From: Jejudonia soesokkakensis | GTDB lineage: Bacteria; Bacteroidota; Bacteroidia; Flavobacteriales; Flavobacteriaceae | DNA: 64,000 nucleotides | Reading direction: 5' to 3' | Assembly: GCF_042664795.1 (NCBI RefSeq) | Contig: NZ_JBHTBN010000001.1 | Location: 248,001-312,000 of the forward strand | In this document: one piece after another, positions 7,885 to 16,895 of the stretch | How the letters are laid out: each line of letters opens with the position of its first letter | Numbering within the stretch: position 1 is the first letter of the stretch | The notes under the pieces: generated by a model | Told to the model about the DNA's origin: nothing | The model's input: the letters and a program-made list of their open reading frames with translations, nothing else | The model's database searches: none | Position numbers and translations under genes: made by a program

Positions 7885-8868
7885 ATGCTTATACGAAACC
7901 GAAGAGTAAGACAAAACGAAGCCATAAGAAGTCTGGTAAGAGAAACAATTGTATCTCCTAATGATTTTTTGGTGCCTCTTTTTGTGGTAGAAGGAAAAGG
8001 AGTAAAAGAAGAAATTACATCAATGCCCAATTATTACAGGTATAGTTTGGATTTGCTTGCTGCGGAAGTCAAAGAATTGTGGACTTTGGGTTTAAAAGCA
8101 GTTTTATTATTTGTAAAAGTACCTGATAATTTAAAAGATAATAGTGGAGCTGAAGCATTAAATCCCGATGGCTTGATGCAGCGCGCTATTAAAACTGTAA
8201 AAGATGCTTGTCCTCAAATGTTGGTGATGACCGATGTTGCGATGGATCCGTATTCAAAATTTGGACACGATGGTATTGTAGGAGATGGCGAGATCATTAA
8301 CGATGATACCAACTCTGTTTTAGCCGAAATGTCTCTAAGTCATGCCAAAGCAGGTGCCGATTTTGTCGCGCCAAGCGACATGATGGACGGACGAATTTTT
8401 GAAATACGAAGTTTGTTAGAAGACGAAGGATTTCATAACACAGGTATTATGAGTTATAGTGCTAAATACGCTTCGGCTTTTTATGGTCCGTTTCGGGATG
8501 CTTTGGATAGTGCTCCAGTAGACTTAAAAAATATTCCGAAGGACAAAAAAACCTATCAGATGGATCCTGCAAACAGAGCAGAAGCGATTAAGGAAACTCT
8601 TCAGGATATAGAAGAGGGCGCCGACATTGTGATGGTAAAACCAGGATTGTGTTATTTGGATATTGTTCGTGATATCAAAGAAGCAGTAAATATTCCTGTT
8701 GCAGTGTACCAGGTAAGTGGTGAGTATGCGATGCTTAAGGCTGCTTCAGAAAAAGGATGGTTGGATCATGATAGTGTGATGATGGAACAGATTATTTCTA
8801 TAAAAAGAGCAGGAGCTACCATGATTGCCAGTTATTTTGCAAAAGATGTCGTGAGAATAATTTCTTAA
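7885..8868 (+). CDS. hemB: Porphobilinogen synthase (delta-aminolevulinate dehydratase)
   Basis: 327 residues, full length. It condenses two 5-aminolevulinates to porphobilinogen. The active-site lysines are Lys194 (SAKYASAFYGPFRDA context) and Lys252 (VMVKPG). The metal loop around 117-130 reads DVAMDPYSKFGHDG, i.e. the aspartate-type (Mg2+/K+) site in place of the zinc-binding cysteines of the E. coli and human type. It is the last gene of the hem operon; its stop codon overlaps the convergent stop of the SCO-family gene, and no terminator hairpin is visible there. Confidence 0.97.
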   Translation: MLIRNRRVRQNEAIRSLVRETIVSPNDFLVPLFVVEGKGVKEEITSMPNYYRYSLDLLAAEVKELWTLGLKAVLLFVKVPDNLKDNSGAEALNPDGLMQRAIKTVKDACPQMLVMTDVAMDPYSKFGHDGIVGDGEIINDDTNSVLAEMSLSHAKAGADFVAPSDMMDGRIFEIRSLLEDEGFHNTGIMSYSAKYASAFYGPFRDALDSAPVDLKNIPKDKKTYQMDPANRAEAIKETLQDIEEGADIVMVKPGLCYLDIVRDIKEAVNIPVAVYQVSGEYAMLKAASEKGWLDHDSVMMEQIISIKRAGATMIASYFAKDVVRIIS

Positions 8869-9527
8869 TCTTCGGCCTTTAAGATTTTAATGTCTTTGAG
8901 TAGCGCTTCAATAGCTTCAGGATCGGTTCCGTCATAAAATCCGCGAATACGTTTTTTAGTATCTACCAATACAAAATTTTCAGTATGAACCAGGTCGTAT
9001 GGGTTTTCGGTTTCTTTGGCTGCTAAATAGGATTTTCGGGCAAGATTGTAAATTTGTTTCTTGTCTCCAGTAACCAAATTCCATTTGGAGTCATCGACTC
9101 CTTTTTCTATCGCATATTTTTTCAGTTGTGCTACGGAATCTATCTCAGGCATTACCGTATGACTCAATAATAAAATATCATTGTCGTTTTTTAATTTTTT
9201 TTGAATTTCTACCATATGATCTGTCATAATAGGGCAAATGGTCTGGCAGGTGGTAAAAAAGAAATCAGCTACATAAATTTTCCCTTCGTATTCCTTAGGA
9301 GTAATTGTTTTTCCATTTTGGTTGGTCAACTCAAAATCCCCAATGGTGTGGTATTTTTTTACATATTGAATAGTACTGTCCACAAGTTCGGCATTTACAG
9401 CATTTGGCTGATAAACGGGGAGTACTTCCTTTGGTTTTAAAATAGAATAGATAACCAAAATTATGATTACTGAAAGTACCAGAAGCACTATGGCAAAGAT
9501 TTTGTATTTAGCGAAGAACGAACGCAT
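8865..9527 (-). CDS. SCO1/SenC-family copper chaperone
   Basis: 220 residues. A single N-terminal membrane anchor (about 10-30) is followed by a thioredoxin-fold domain facing the periplasm. The copper ligands are visible: Cys94 and Cys98 in TTCQTICP and His181 in the LVHTENF segment. SCO proteins deliver copper to the CuA site of cytochrome c oxidase subunit II or act as thiol reductants. No oxidase genes are in the window. It converges on hemB with overlapping stop codons. Its promoter candidate is at 9547-9554. Confidence 0.93.
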   Translation of the reverse strand: MRSFFAKYKIFAIVLLVLSVIIILVIYSILKPKEVLPVYQPNAVNAELVDSTIQYVKKYHTIGDFELTNQNGKTITPKEYEGKIYVADFFFTTCQTICPIMTDHMVEIQKKLKNDNDILLLSHTVMPEIDSVAQLKKYAIEKGVDDSKWNLVTGDKKQIYNLARKSYLAAKETENPYDLVHTENFVLVDTKKRIRGFYDGTDPEAIEALLKDIKILKAED

Positions 9528-9546
9528 ACCTTCCTTTAATTTAATG

Positions 9547-9554
9547 CAAAAATA
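9547..9554 (-). promoter_or_regulatory. Candidate -7 box of the SCO gene
   Basis: On the minus strand this reads TATTTTTG followed by CATT, matching TAnnTTTG. It lies 19 bp before the SCO-gene ATG. No well-spaced -33 TTG was recognised. Confidence 0.5.
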
Positions 9555-9646
9555 CAGTTCAAAAAGAGAAAATGCCTTCAGAAAAAGAAATAATTTTTAG
9601 TCCAGCACTATCCCTTCTTATATTTTTATAACACGTTAGAATAGGT

Positions 9647-9654
9647 TACTTTTG
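9647..9654 (+). promoter_or_regulatory. Candidate -7 box of rseP
   Basis: TACTTTTG matches TAnnTTTG and lies 22 bp before the rseP ATG at 9677. No clear -33 TTG is present. Confidence 0.5.
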
Positions 9655-9676
9655 TGCGTTAATTTGAAGAAAAACT

Positions 9677-10993
9677 ATGAGTCCATTTGCAGTTAAAGCC
9701 ATTCAGCTTTTATTAAGCTTATCTATATTGATCGTACTTCACGAATTGGGACATTTTATCCCTGCAAAAATCTTTAAAACCAGAGTAGAAAAATTCTTTC
9801 TTTTCTTTGATGTCAAGTTTGCATTATTCAAAAAACAAATTGGTGAAACTGTCTACGGAATTGGTTGGTTGCCTTTAGGCGGGTATGTGAAAATTAGCGG
9901 CATGATCGATGAAAGTATGGACAAGGAGCAGATGGCACAACCACCACAACCGTGGGAGTTTAGAAGTAAACCAGCATGGCAGCGATTGATCATCATGCTG
10001 GGTGGAGTTACTGTAAATATTATTGTTGGGTTTTTGATTTATGCGATGATTTTGTTTTTCTACGGAAGGAATATTACAACCAATGATGATCTCCCCGAAG
10101 GCTTCGCTGTAGCCGAATCGTTCAAAGCGTATGGTTTTGAGGATGGAGACCAGATATTGCAAGTGAATGGGTCCGCTTTTGAAGATGTTACAGACATCAA
10201 TAAATTTTTGTTTATGCGTGACGTGAATACAGTTACTGTAAAACATGCGTCTGGCACTACGGAAACTATTTCCCTTCCTAAAGACATTGGTGATATCATG
10301 TTCGACACAGAAGTACATCGGCCTTTTACCGAAAGAAGAATGCCTGTAATTGATACGGTTATTGCAGATTTTCCTGCAGAAAAAGCCGGATTTGAAAAAG
10401 GAGATATTATTACCTCTGTAAATGGCAAAACAGTAACGTATTGGCATGATTTTCAACAAGGAATTGTTGATAATGCAGGTAAAGAAAGTACAATTGTTGT
10501 TTCACGTAATGGAGAATTAAAAACACTTATGGTGACACCAACCGAGGAGACAAATCAGATAGGAGTAAATATAGCCCCTAACACTACGAACATATCGTAT
10601 ACATTTGGTGAAAGCTTAACAGGAGGAATTGGATACGGAATAGAAGTCCTGAAAGACTACGTGACACAATTCAAGTACGTTTTCACTAGTAAAGGAATTA
10701 CACAGGTAGGTGGATTTGGTGCCATTGGAGGCTTATTTCCAGATGCTTGGCACTGGCCAAGTTTCTGGCAAACGACTGCATTAATATCTATTATTTTAGC
10801 ATTTATGAATATTCTCCCAATTCCGGCACTGGACGGAGGCCATGTGATGTTTTTGTTGTATGAGATGGTAACGGGACGTAAACCAAACGATAAATTTATG
10901 GAATACGCTCAGATGTTTGGATTCTTCCTGTTGATTGCTTTGGTATTGTTCGCGAATGGAAATGATATTTATCGCTGGCTTTTCGGTTCATAA
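9677..10993 (+). CDS. rseP: RIP metalloprotease RseP (site-2 protease)
   Basis: 438 residues. An intramembrane zinc metalloprotease (M50B) that cleaves membrane-embedded substrates such as anti-sigma factors or signal-peptide remnants. The zinc motif HELGH (His22, Glu23, His26) lies in the first transmembrane helix, two PDZ-like regions follow (about 130-190 and 215-280; 'EKAGFEKGDIITSVNGK'), and the C-terminal LDGGH motif supplies the third zinc ligand near residue 387. Length and order match the family. Monocistronic: promoter at 9647 and terminator at 11017-11046. Confidence 0.95.
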   Translation: MSPFAVKAIQLLLSLSILIVLHELGHFIPAKIFKTRVEKFFLFFDVKFALFKKQIGETVYGIGWLPLGGYVKISGMIDESMDKEQMAQPPQPWEFRSKPAWQRLIIMLGGVTVNIIVGFLIYAMILFFYGRNITTNDDLPEGFAVAESFKAYGFEDGDQILQVNGSAFEDVTDINKFLFMRDVNTVTVKHASGTTETISLPKDIGDIMFDTEVHRPFTERRMPVIDTVIADFPAEKAGFEKGDIITSVNGKTVTYWHDFQQGIVDNAGKESTIVVSRNGELKTLMVTPTEETNQIGVNIAPNTTNISYTFGESLTGGIGYGIEVLKDYVTQFKYVFTSKGITQVGGFGAIGGLFPDAWHWPSFWQTTALISIILAFMNILPIPALDGGHVMFLLYEMVTGRKPNDKFMEYAQMFGFFLLIALVLFANGNDIYRWLFGS

Positions 10994-11016
10994 TATCTTT
11001 TATAAAATAATTTAAG

Positions 11017-11046
11017 AACCTCGGCTTTTTGCTGAGGTTTTTTTTT
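11017..11046 (+). terminator. Intrinsic terminator of rseP
   Basis: AACCTCGGC (11017-11025), T5 loop, GCTGAGGTT (11031-11039): nine pairs including one G-T, then a run of T residues to 11046. Confidence 0.9.
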
Positions 11047-11111
11047 GATGACATTTTAAATGGGTTACGATGAAATGCCAACTGATGTATAATTTTAAAC
11101 AACACCATATT

Positions 11112-12749
11112 ATGAAATCAAAACTATTTTTATTATTTCTTTTGCTTCCGGCATTGTTATTAGCTCAAGAGGAAACAAATCTTTCTAAATCAAGCTTTTT
11201 TTTAAAATTAAAAGCTGAGTATAACGATACAAACCGTTCAATTTCAGAAAAATTTGAGATTCAAGCTTTACAACAAGTTCGCTCGCAATTTCCTATTAAA
11301 GAAATTAAACTTTCAGGGAATAGAAAACTTCAAAATACCTATGTAATCTATCTCCAAAATGAGGAGGCTATTGAACAGGTAATAGCGCAGTACAAACAAA
11401 CGGGATTGTTTGAGTATGTAGAAAAAAATCAAAGTGGAATTGCAGGCGGACAGAAATTTGAGGTATTAAATACAACGCCCAATGATGCTTTGTTTACAAG
11501 ACAATGGGGAATGAAAAACGATGGAAGTTTTAGCTTATCACCTGCCGAAGCTGGAGCAGATATAAAAATGGAACAAGCTTGGGATATTGAAACAGGAGAT
11601 CCTAATATTCTTATTGCAGTTTTAGATTCTGGAGCTCGAATCAACCATCCAGAACTTTCAGGCAGATTATGGACAAACACTGCAGAGGTGTTAGATGGAA
11701 CAGATACAGATGGAAATGGGTATGTAGATGATGTGAATGGTTGGAATTTTGCTTATAGTAACAACGATCCAACAGATGATGTAGGTCATGGAACCAATAT
11801 TATTGGAATTCTTGCAAGTAATTCTAATAATGGAACCGCATATACTGGAATAAATTGGAGTAGTAAAGTTATGAATATTAAGATGTTGAATGATCAAAAT
11901 GCCTATACCGATGGAGCATGGGCAGTAGATGCCATTTATTATGCCGTCGATAATGGTGCCGATATTATAAATATGTCATGGGGAGGTGGCGCATTTACCC
12001 CACTTCAGGATGCTATTGAATATGCGGCGAGTCAAGGGGTTATTTTGGTAGCTGCCATGCTAAACTTTGACAATGATGTACCTCTTTACCCAGCTGCCTA
12101 TCCAGAAACAATTGCAGTAGGATCTATTGATCCAGATGGCGACAGATCTTCACCTTTCTATTGGAATCCTAATAGTGGTAGTAATTATGGGCCTCATATT
12201 GATGTAATTGCTCCAGGGAATTATACGTATAACATTACACATACCTCGGATACAAATTATAACATTTATTGGGGAGGCACCTCTCAAGCTGCTCCTCATG
12301 TAGCTGGAGTTGTATCACTTTTGATGTCTAAAGATCCATTATTAACACCTGCCCAAATCCGAACAATCATAAGAGATACTGCAGACGATCAAACAGGAGA
12401 TCCTGCCGAAGACACCCCAGGTTTTGATAATTTTTATGGATATGGTCGTCTTAATGCTTTTGCAGCACTTGGGAACGCATTAGGGATTCAAGAAAATGAT
12501 TTTAACACGACAGTTTCTATTTTTCCAAATCCAATCATTCGAGGAACAAACCTTACGGTGCTTTCAACATCTTCTGAAATTTTAAAAATTGAACTTTACG
12601 ATGTCTTAGGAAAAAGAATTTTCACTACGGAAGTTTTTGCTCTTTCGAAAGAAATCGATATTTCATCTATTTCTTCAGGAGTATATATGATGCAAATTTT
12701 CAGTAAAGAAATAAAATCTCCAGTCGTTAAGAAGCTGGTGATTAACTAG
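11112..12749 (+). CDS. Secreted S8 subtilisin-like serine protease with T9SS sorting domain
   Basis: 545 residues from ATG 11112, chosen because it begins a clean signal peptide (MKSKLFLLFLLLPALLLAQ); an in-frame ATG 14 codons upstream would spoil it. The catalytic triad is visible: Asp172 (AVLDSGA), His226 (GHGT) and Ser391 (GGTSQAAPHVAG). An acidic DTDGNGYVDD loop (about 198-207) looks like a calcium site. The N-terminal ~110 residues resemble an inhibitor-type propeptide. The last ~75 residues (from about 470) are a type A T9SS C-terminal domain: SIFPNP...LYDVLGK...SGVYMMQI...KKLVIN. It is thus exported by Sec, crosses the outer membrane by T9SS and degrades external protein. Confidence 0.94.
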   Translation: MKSKLFLLFLLLPALLLAQEETNLSKSSFFLKLKAEYNDTNRSISEKFEIQALQQVRSQFPIKEIKLSGNRKLQNTYVIYLQNEEAIEQVIAQYKQTGLFEYVEKNQSGIAGGQKFEVLNTTPNDALFTRQWGMKNDGSFSLSPAEAGADIKMEQAWDIETGDPNILIAVLDSGARINHPELSGRLWTNTAEVLDGTDTDGNGYVDDVNGWNFAYSNNDPTDDVGHGTNIIGILASNSNNGTAYTGINWSSKVMNIKMLNDQNAYTDGAWAVDAIYYAVDNGADIINMSWGGGAFTPLQDAIEYAASQGVILVAAMLNFDNDVPLYPAAYPETIAVGSIDPDGDRSSPFYWNPNSGSNYGPHIDVIAPGNYTYNITHTSDTNYNIYWGGTSQAAPHVAGVVSLLMSKDPLLTPAQIRTIIRDTADDQTGDPAEDTPGFDNFYGYGRLNAFAALGNALGIQENDFNTTVSIFPNPIIRGTNLTVLSTSSEILKIELYDVLGKRIFTTEVFALSKEIDISSISSGVYMMQIFSKEIKSPVVKKLVIN

Positions 12750-12778
12750 AAAAGTTAGGTTTCTTAATTTTAAAACTT

Positions 12779-12812
12779 CCCCATTTATCTTTTTGATAAT
12801 GGGGATTTCTCT
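12779..12812 (+). terminator. Likely terminator of the S8 protease gene
   Basis: CCCCATTTATC (12779-12789) pairs with GATAATGGGG (12795-12804) with one bulge, followed by a T-rich stretch. The T-run is interrupted, so confidence is moderate. Confidence 0.6.
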
Positions 12813-12860
12813 TTAAAAGTAGGGTCGTGTATTATTAATTAAAATAAAGATTAATTTTTT

Positions 12861-12889
12861 TTGAGAAATTCAAAATTTAGGTATATTTG
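12861..12889 (+). promoter_or_regulatory. Promoter of tRNA-Asn
   Basis: TTG (-33) at 12861-12863 and TATATTTG (-7, TAnnTTTG) at 12882-12889 with an 18 bp spacer: the best two-part Bacteroidota promoter in the window. It lies 41 bp before the mature tRNA. Confidence 0.75.
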
Positions 12890-12930
12890 CATCCGCTAAA
12901 GGCTATAGTCTTTAAATTTCTATATGAAAT

Positions 12931-13004
12931 TCCTCTTTAGCTCAGTTGGTTAGAGCATCTGACTGTTAATCAGAGGGTCCTTGGTTCGAGCCCAAGAAGA
13001 GGAG
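12931..13004 (+). tRNA. tRNA-Asn (anticodon GUU)
   Basis: 74 nt cloverleaf. Acceptor TCCTCTT (12931-12937) pairs with AAGAGGA (12997-13003). The D arm is GCTC...GAGC. The anticodon stem TCTGA/TCAGA closes the loop CTGTTAA with anticodon GTT at 12965-12967, and the T arm is CTTGG-TTCGAGC-CCAAG. The discriminator is G13004 and CCA is not encoded. It is a single tRNA gene between two secreted-protease genes with its own promoter and terminator. No integrated element is seen at its 3' end. Confidence 0.97.
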
Positions 13005-13010
13005 CGAGTA

Positions 13011-13041
13011 AAGCCCAATCTATTTAGATTGGGCTTTTTTA
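13011..13041 (+). terminator. Intrinsic terminator of tRNA-Asn
   Basis: AAGCCCAATCTA (13011-13022) pairs with TAGATTGGGCTT (13025-13036), followed by a T-tract. It sits 7 bp after the tRNA. Confidence 0.9.
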
Positions 13042-13130
13042 ATTTTATATATTCATAATGCTTTAGTAATTTGTATATTAGCTAAGCTATTAAAACGAAC
13101 TTTAATTGTTTAACTAAACCAAATTAAATC

Positions 13131-15800
13131 ATGAAAAAGCCTATTTATATCTTGTTGTTTTTTGCAACAATATTCCAAACACATGCACAATTAGTTTCAG
13201 CAGATGGCGAAAAGTTTCTACATAAAGAAGTTTCTACAGAAGAGGCTCAAGAAATGGTAAAAGCTACAGTTTTGTCAATGATAACTCCCTATTTTGATGC
13301 ATCGATTAAAAGAATAATTGAATCAAGACAAAACAATATTAATAATTTAAATGATAGTCCGGCAACCTGTTTTGCGCCAGATACTGATCCTGCGATAATA
13401 GAGGAATTTTATCGTAATAGAAATACTAATCAGAATAGTTTAGCACTTCCCTTAGATGAACAGAACTCTAGATTTAATTTACTTAATCGCTGGAATGCGA
13501 CAGCTACAAATGGTGGAGGACTTGGACAAGGGGATCCAACAACACTGACATGGAGTTATGTCCCAGATGGAACATCTATAGGAAATAATGGTTGTCAAGT
13601 TCCAGATCAAGGAACTTTTTCTAGTGATTTTATTGCTTTTTTTAATGGTATTTATGGCCCTCCAACTATTCCTGGAGATTTAACAACAGCGCCATGGCAT
13701 CTTATATTTGTTGATATGTTCAATTCATGGTCTGATGCGAGTGGCCTTTCTTTTATCTATGAGCCAAATGATGATGGAGTTACAGTTGCACTATCGTCAA
13801 ATCCTGGAATTTCAGGAGTAAGGGGTGATATGCGTATTTCAGGACACAGAATTGATGGGAATAGCGGTGTTTTAGCATGTAACTATTTTCCTCAAAATGG
13901 AGATATGATTATTGATACAGCAGATAATTTTTTCAGCAATAACCCAGGGGTTGGGACTATCAATGTATTGACACACGAAATAGGCCATGGAGTAGGAATA
14001 TTGCATGTATGTCCTGTAAATAACACTAAATTAATGGAGCCTTTTGTTACTTTAGCATTTCAAGGTCCACAAGAAGATGATATATTAGCTGTAAATCGGA
14101 ATTATGGTGATACAGATGAAACAAACGATATCCCAGGTACTGCAACGTTATTAGGGTCAAACACACTACCTACATCCTATTCAAGAACACAACGTAGTAT
14201 TGATGATAACGGAGATGAAGATTATTTTTCGTTTATAATCAGCCAGCCAGCAACACTTTCAGGAACACTTACCCCAACAGGTACAACTTATCTAAGTGGA
14301 GTACAAAATTCTAATGGCTCTTGTAGCCCTGGAACTCCTTTTAATGCACTAACGGTAGCAGATGTAATGTTTGAAATCTTAGCGACAGATGGGATTACTG
14401 TTTTAGCTTCAGGAAATGCAAATGGTGCAGGGGCTACTGAAAGCGTTTCGGGAGTTTCACTACCCACCGCAGGGATATATTATGTAAAAGTTAGCCAGCA
14501 AGGAGCTTTAGTAGATAATGTTCAAATGTACGATCTTGGTATAAGTCTAACTGCGGCTGGTGGTGGAGATACTCCACCTAATGCAGTTTGTACAAACTTT
14601 ACAGCCCAATTAGATGCAACAGGAAATGTTACAATTTTAGCTTCGAATGTTGATGGAGGCTCTAATGATGCAGAAGGTCCAGTAACTTTGTCTGTAAGTC
14701 CCAATAGTTTTACATGTGCAGATTTGGGAGATAATACCGTAACCCTAACGGTCACCGATACTGCTAATCAAACAGACACTTGTACAGCGACAGTCACGGT
14801 GGAAGATAGTGTTCCTCCGGTTGCGATTTGTCAAAATATAACAGCGCAACTTGATGCTAGTGGCAATGCAACTATTACAGGAGCAGACGTTGATAATGGT
14901 TCGACAGATAATTGTTCGATCGCCTCTCTTTCCGTTTCTCCAAATACGTTTACTTGCAGTGATGTGGGAGCTAATACAGTTACACTAACCGTTACCGATA
15001 TAGATGGGAACACTGCTACTTGTACTTCAGTAGTAATAGTAGAGGATAGTTTAGATCCTAATGCAAACTGTCAAAATATTACAATACAATTAGATGCTAG
15101 TGGAAATGCATCAATTTCTGCCTCAGATATTGATGATGGTTCAAGTGATAATTGCGGGGTTGCATCTATTTCAGCTTCCCAAACTACATTTAGTTGTGCA
15201 GACGTGGGAGTCAATACAGTTATCTTGACAGTAACTGATGTAAATGGAAATACAGACACCTGCACTTCAGTAGTTACAGTTGAAGACGCTATAAATCCAA
15301 CTGCTGTTTGTCAGGACATTACAATACAAGTCGATTCTAGTTGTAGTGTTACTATTACAGGAGCCGATGTCGACAATGGTTCTAGTGATAATTGTTCTAT
15401 AGCATCTCTTGCTGTTTCTCCTAGTTCATTTACTTGTGCAGATGAAGGTCCTAACGCGGTAACACTTACCGTAACCGATGTCAATGGAAATATTTCTACT
15501 TGTACGTCAATTGTAACTGTAGAAAGAATCCTTTCAGTAGAGGATATCACAAATCAATTATCCACGATACACCTCTTTCCTAATCCTGCAAATGATGTCA
15601 TAACAATCAGTAATCCTAATTCGATACCTCTTAAAGAACTGATTATATATGACATGGCTGGGCGAATAGTTGTGAGTCGTAATTTGAGTGATATAGTCAC
15701 TGAATTAAACATTAATATCTCATCATTACAAAGCGCGAACTATTTTGTAACAATAAGAGGAGTAGATGGACAGGTTAATAAGAAGCTTACTAAAAAATAA
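13131..15800 (+). CDS. Secreted matrixin-like zinc metalloprotease with four HYR-like repeats and T9SS sorting domain
   Basis: 889 residues with a signal peptide ending HAQ (about 1-20). The metzincin motif HEIGHGVGILH (His282, Glu283, His286, His292) identifies a matrixin-like zinc protease domain at about 140-325. A PPC-like beta domain (about 330-475) follows. Four tandem ~80-residue Cys-containing repeats then run from about 482 to 801 ('TVTLTVTDxxGNxxTCTxxVxVED'), similar to HYR/Ig-like stalk repeats. The C-terminus is a type A T9SS domain (LFPNPANDVITI...IYDMAGR...KKLTKK). The domain order suggests a protease displayed or released at the cell surface on a repetitive stalk. Substrate unknown. 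Confidence 0.9.
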   Translation: MKKPIYILLFFATIFQTHAQLVSADGEKFLHKEVSTEEAQEMVKATVLSMITPYFDASIKRIIESRQNNINNLNDSPATCFAPDTDPAIIEEFYRNRNTNQNSLALPLDEQNSRFNLLNRWNATATNGGGLGQGDPTTLTWSYVPDGTSIGNNGCQVPDQGTFSSDFIAFFNGIYGPPTIPGDLTTAPWHLIFVDMFNSWSDASGLSFIYEPNDDGVTVALSSNPGISGVRGDMRISGHRIDGNSGVLACNYFPQNGDMIIDTADNFFSNNPGVGTINVLTHEIGHGVGILHVCPVNNTKLMEPFVTLAFQGPQEDDILAVNRNYGDTDETNDIPGTATLLGSNTLPTSYSRTQRSIDDNGDEDYFSFIISQPATLSGTLTPTGTTYLSGVQNSNGSCSPGTPFNALTVADVMFEILATDGITVLASGNANGAGATESVSGVSLPTAGIYYVKVSQQGALVDNVQMYDLGISLTAAGGGDTPPNAVCTNFTAQLDATGNVTILASNVDGGSNDAEGPVTLSVSPNSFTCADLGDNTVTLTVTDTANQTDTCTATVTVEDSVPPVAICQNITAQLDASGNATITGADVDNGSTDNCSIASLSVSPNTFTCSDVGANTVTLTVTDIDGNTATCTSVVIVEDSLDPNANCQNITIQLDASGNASISASDIDDGSSDNCGVASISASQTTFSCADVGVNTVILTVTDVNGNTDTCTSVVTVEDAINPTAVCQDITIQVDSSCSVTITGADVDNGSSDNCSIASLAVSPSSFTCADEGPNAVTLTVTDVNGNISTCTSIVTVERILSVEDITNQLSTIHLFPNPANDVITISNPNSIPLKELIIYDMAGRIVVSRNLSDIVTELNINISSLQSANYFVTIRGVDGQVNKKLTKK
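14574..15533 (+). repeat. Four in-frame 240 bp tandem repeats in the matrixin gene
   Basis: Units start at 14574, 14814, 15054 and 15294, each exactly 240 bp (80 codons). Each begins with a P-x-A-x-C-x-(N/D)-(I/F)-T block and ends with TC(T)...V-x-V-E. Units 2-4 share a DNCSIAS/DNCGVAS block that unit 1 replaces with an EGP-type sequence. Codon-level divergence shows an old duplication held at constant length. Confidence 0.92.
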
Positions 15801-15817
15801 TTAATTGTTAAAGCTAT

Positions 15818-15847
15818 AAAAAGCCCACTCAATTTGAGTGGGCTTTT
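15818..15847. terminator. Bidirectional terminator between matrixin gene and threonine dehydrogenase gene
   Basis: AAAGCCCACTCAA (15820-15832) pairs with TTGAGTGGGCTTT (15834-15846), flanked by A-rich and T-rich runs, so it can serve both convergent genes. Confidence 0.88.
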
Positions 15848-15879
15848 ATATTGTTTACATTTTAAATTGACTTAATCAA

Positions 15880-16821
15880 TTAGCTTTTCAAATTCTCTAA
15901 CATGATCTCAGTCATCTCATCAAGCTCTACAGTGTGTTTCCAACCCCAGTCTTCTCGCGCAGCATCGTCATCAATGGTTTGTGGCCAGCTATCGGCAATA
16001 GCTTGCCTAAAATCAGGTTCATAACTTATAGTAAATTCAGGGATTCTCTTGCGAATGCTTGCGGCAACCTCTTCAGGATTAAAACTCATCGCTGCTAAAT
16101 TGTAAGAACTTCTTATTTTTACATCCTCTTTCTTAGCATCCATAATACCTACCGTAGCTTTGATGGCATCATCCATATACATCATAGGTAGCGTTGTTTC
16201 AGCATTTAAAAAACAGATGTACTTTTTATGTTTTAATGCCTTATAATAAATATCTACGGCATAATCTGTTGTTCCCCCACCTGGTAGTGTTGTATAACTT
16301 ATTAATCCGGGATAGCGTATGCTTCTTACATCCACGTCATAGCGCTTATGGTAATATTCACACCAGCGTTCACCTGTTTGTTTGCTAATTCCATAAACAG
16401 TCGAAGGTTCCATGATGGTGCGTTGCGGAGTATTTGTTTTTGGGGTAGTACTTCCAAATACAGCAATACTGGAAGGCCAGAAAATAGTATCAATTTTTTT
16501 TTCTTTGGCCAGATTAAGGACATTAAATAGAGAGTTCATATTTAAGTCCCAAGCACGCATTGGAAATTTTTCTGCAGTAGCCGAAAGCATTGCAGCCATA
16601 AGATACACATCTGTTATTTCATATTTTATAACGACATTTTGTACGGCTTCGTAATCCATGGCATCAAGGACTTCAAAAGGTCCTGCACTCATTAAGGCTT
16701 GATCTCCTTCTTTTATATCACTAGCGATTACTTTATGAGGTGCATACTTTTTACGAAGATGTGCAGTAAGTTCGGTGCCAATTTGACCACAGGCACCAAT
16801 AATAAGAATTCGTTTTTTCAT
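15880..16821 (-). CDS. SDR-type L-threonine 3-dehydrogenase
   Basis: 313 residues. An extended short-chain dehydrogenase: Rossmann motif GACGQIG (about 9-15), catalytic Tyr143 and Lys147 in YGISK, and the serine region WPSSIAVFG (about 115-123). Overall sequence and length match the GalE-like NAD-dependent threonine dehydrogenases described from Flavobacterium, which oxidise L-threonine to 2-amino-3-ketobutyrate, rather than the zinc MDR type of E. coli. The partner glycine C-acetyltransferase (kbl) is not in the window. On the minus strand a TATCTTTA box lies only a few bases before the ATG. Confidence 0.85.
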   Translation of the reverse strand: MKKRILIIGACGQIGTELTAHLRKKYAPHKVIASDIKEGDQALMSAGPFEVLDAMDYEAVQNVVIKYEITDVYLMAAMLSATAEKFPMRAWDLNMNSLFNVLNLAKEKKIDTIFWPSSIAVFGSTTPKTNTPQRTIMEPSTVYGISKQTGERWCEYYHKRYDVDVRSIRYPGLISYTTLPGGGTTDYAVDIYYKALKHKKYICFLNAETTLPMMYMDDAIKATVGIMDAKKEDVKIRSSYNLAAMSFNPEEVAASIRKRIPEFTISYEPDFRQAIADSWPQTIDDDAAREDWGWKHTVELDEMTEIMLENLKS

Positions 16822-16887
16822 AGGCTAAAGATAGGCAATAATCATACTTTTTCTTTAAAAAATGACGTTCTCTTCTTACCAAGGTTT

Positions 16888-16895
16888 TATCTTTG
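16888..16895 (+). promoter_or_regulatory. Candidate -7 box of the lipoprotein gene
   Basis: TATCTTTG matches TAnnTTTG and lies only 7 bp before ATG 16903, so the transcript would be leaderless or nearly so. No -33 TTG was seen. Confidence 0.45.

Noticed and set aside
1..8868. Horizontally acquired haem island
   Set aside because: Codon use and base composition look like the rest of the window, and the genes form a standard flavobacterial hem locus.
9875..10459. 194-codon open frame on the minus strand inside rseP
   Set aside because: Antisense shadow of a well-conserved gene; low-complexity composition, no motif, no promoter.
11070..11111. Upstream ATG adding 14 residues to the S8 protease
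   Set aside because: It would place a polar stretch before a clean signal peptide that starts at ATG 11112.
12931..13041. Integration (att) site at the 3' end of tRNA-Asn
   Set aside because: No duplicated tRNA 3' end, integrase or composition shift nearby; the hairpin is a terminator.
14574..15533. CRISPR-like regular repeat spacing
   Set aside because: The period is 240 bp, in frame and protein-coding; there are no short identical repeats with unique spacers anywhere in the window.
14522..15550. Series of minus-strand ORFs across the matrixin repeats
   Set aside because: They repeat with the 240 bp period and are complementary shadows of the Thr/Val-rich repeats.
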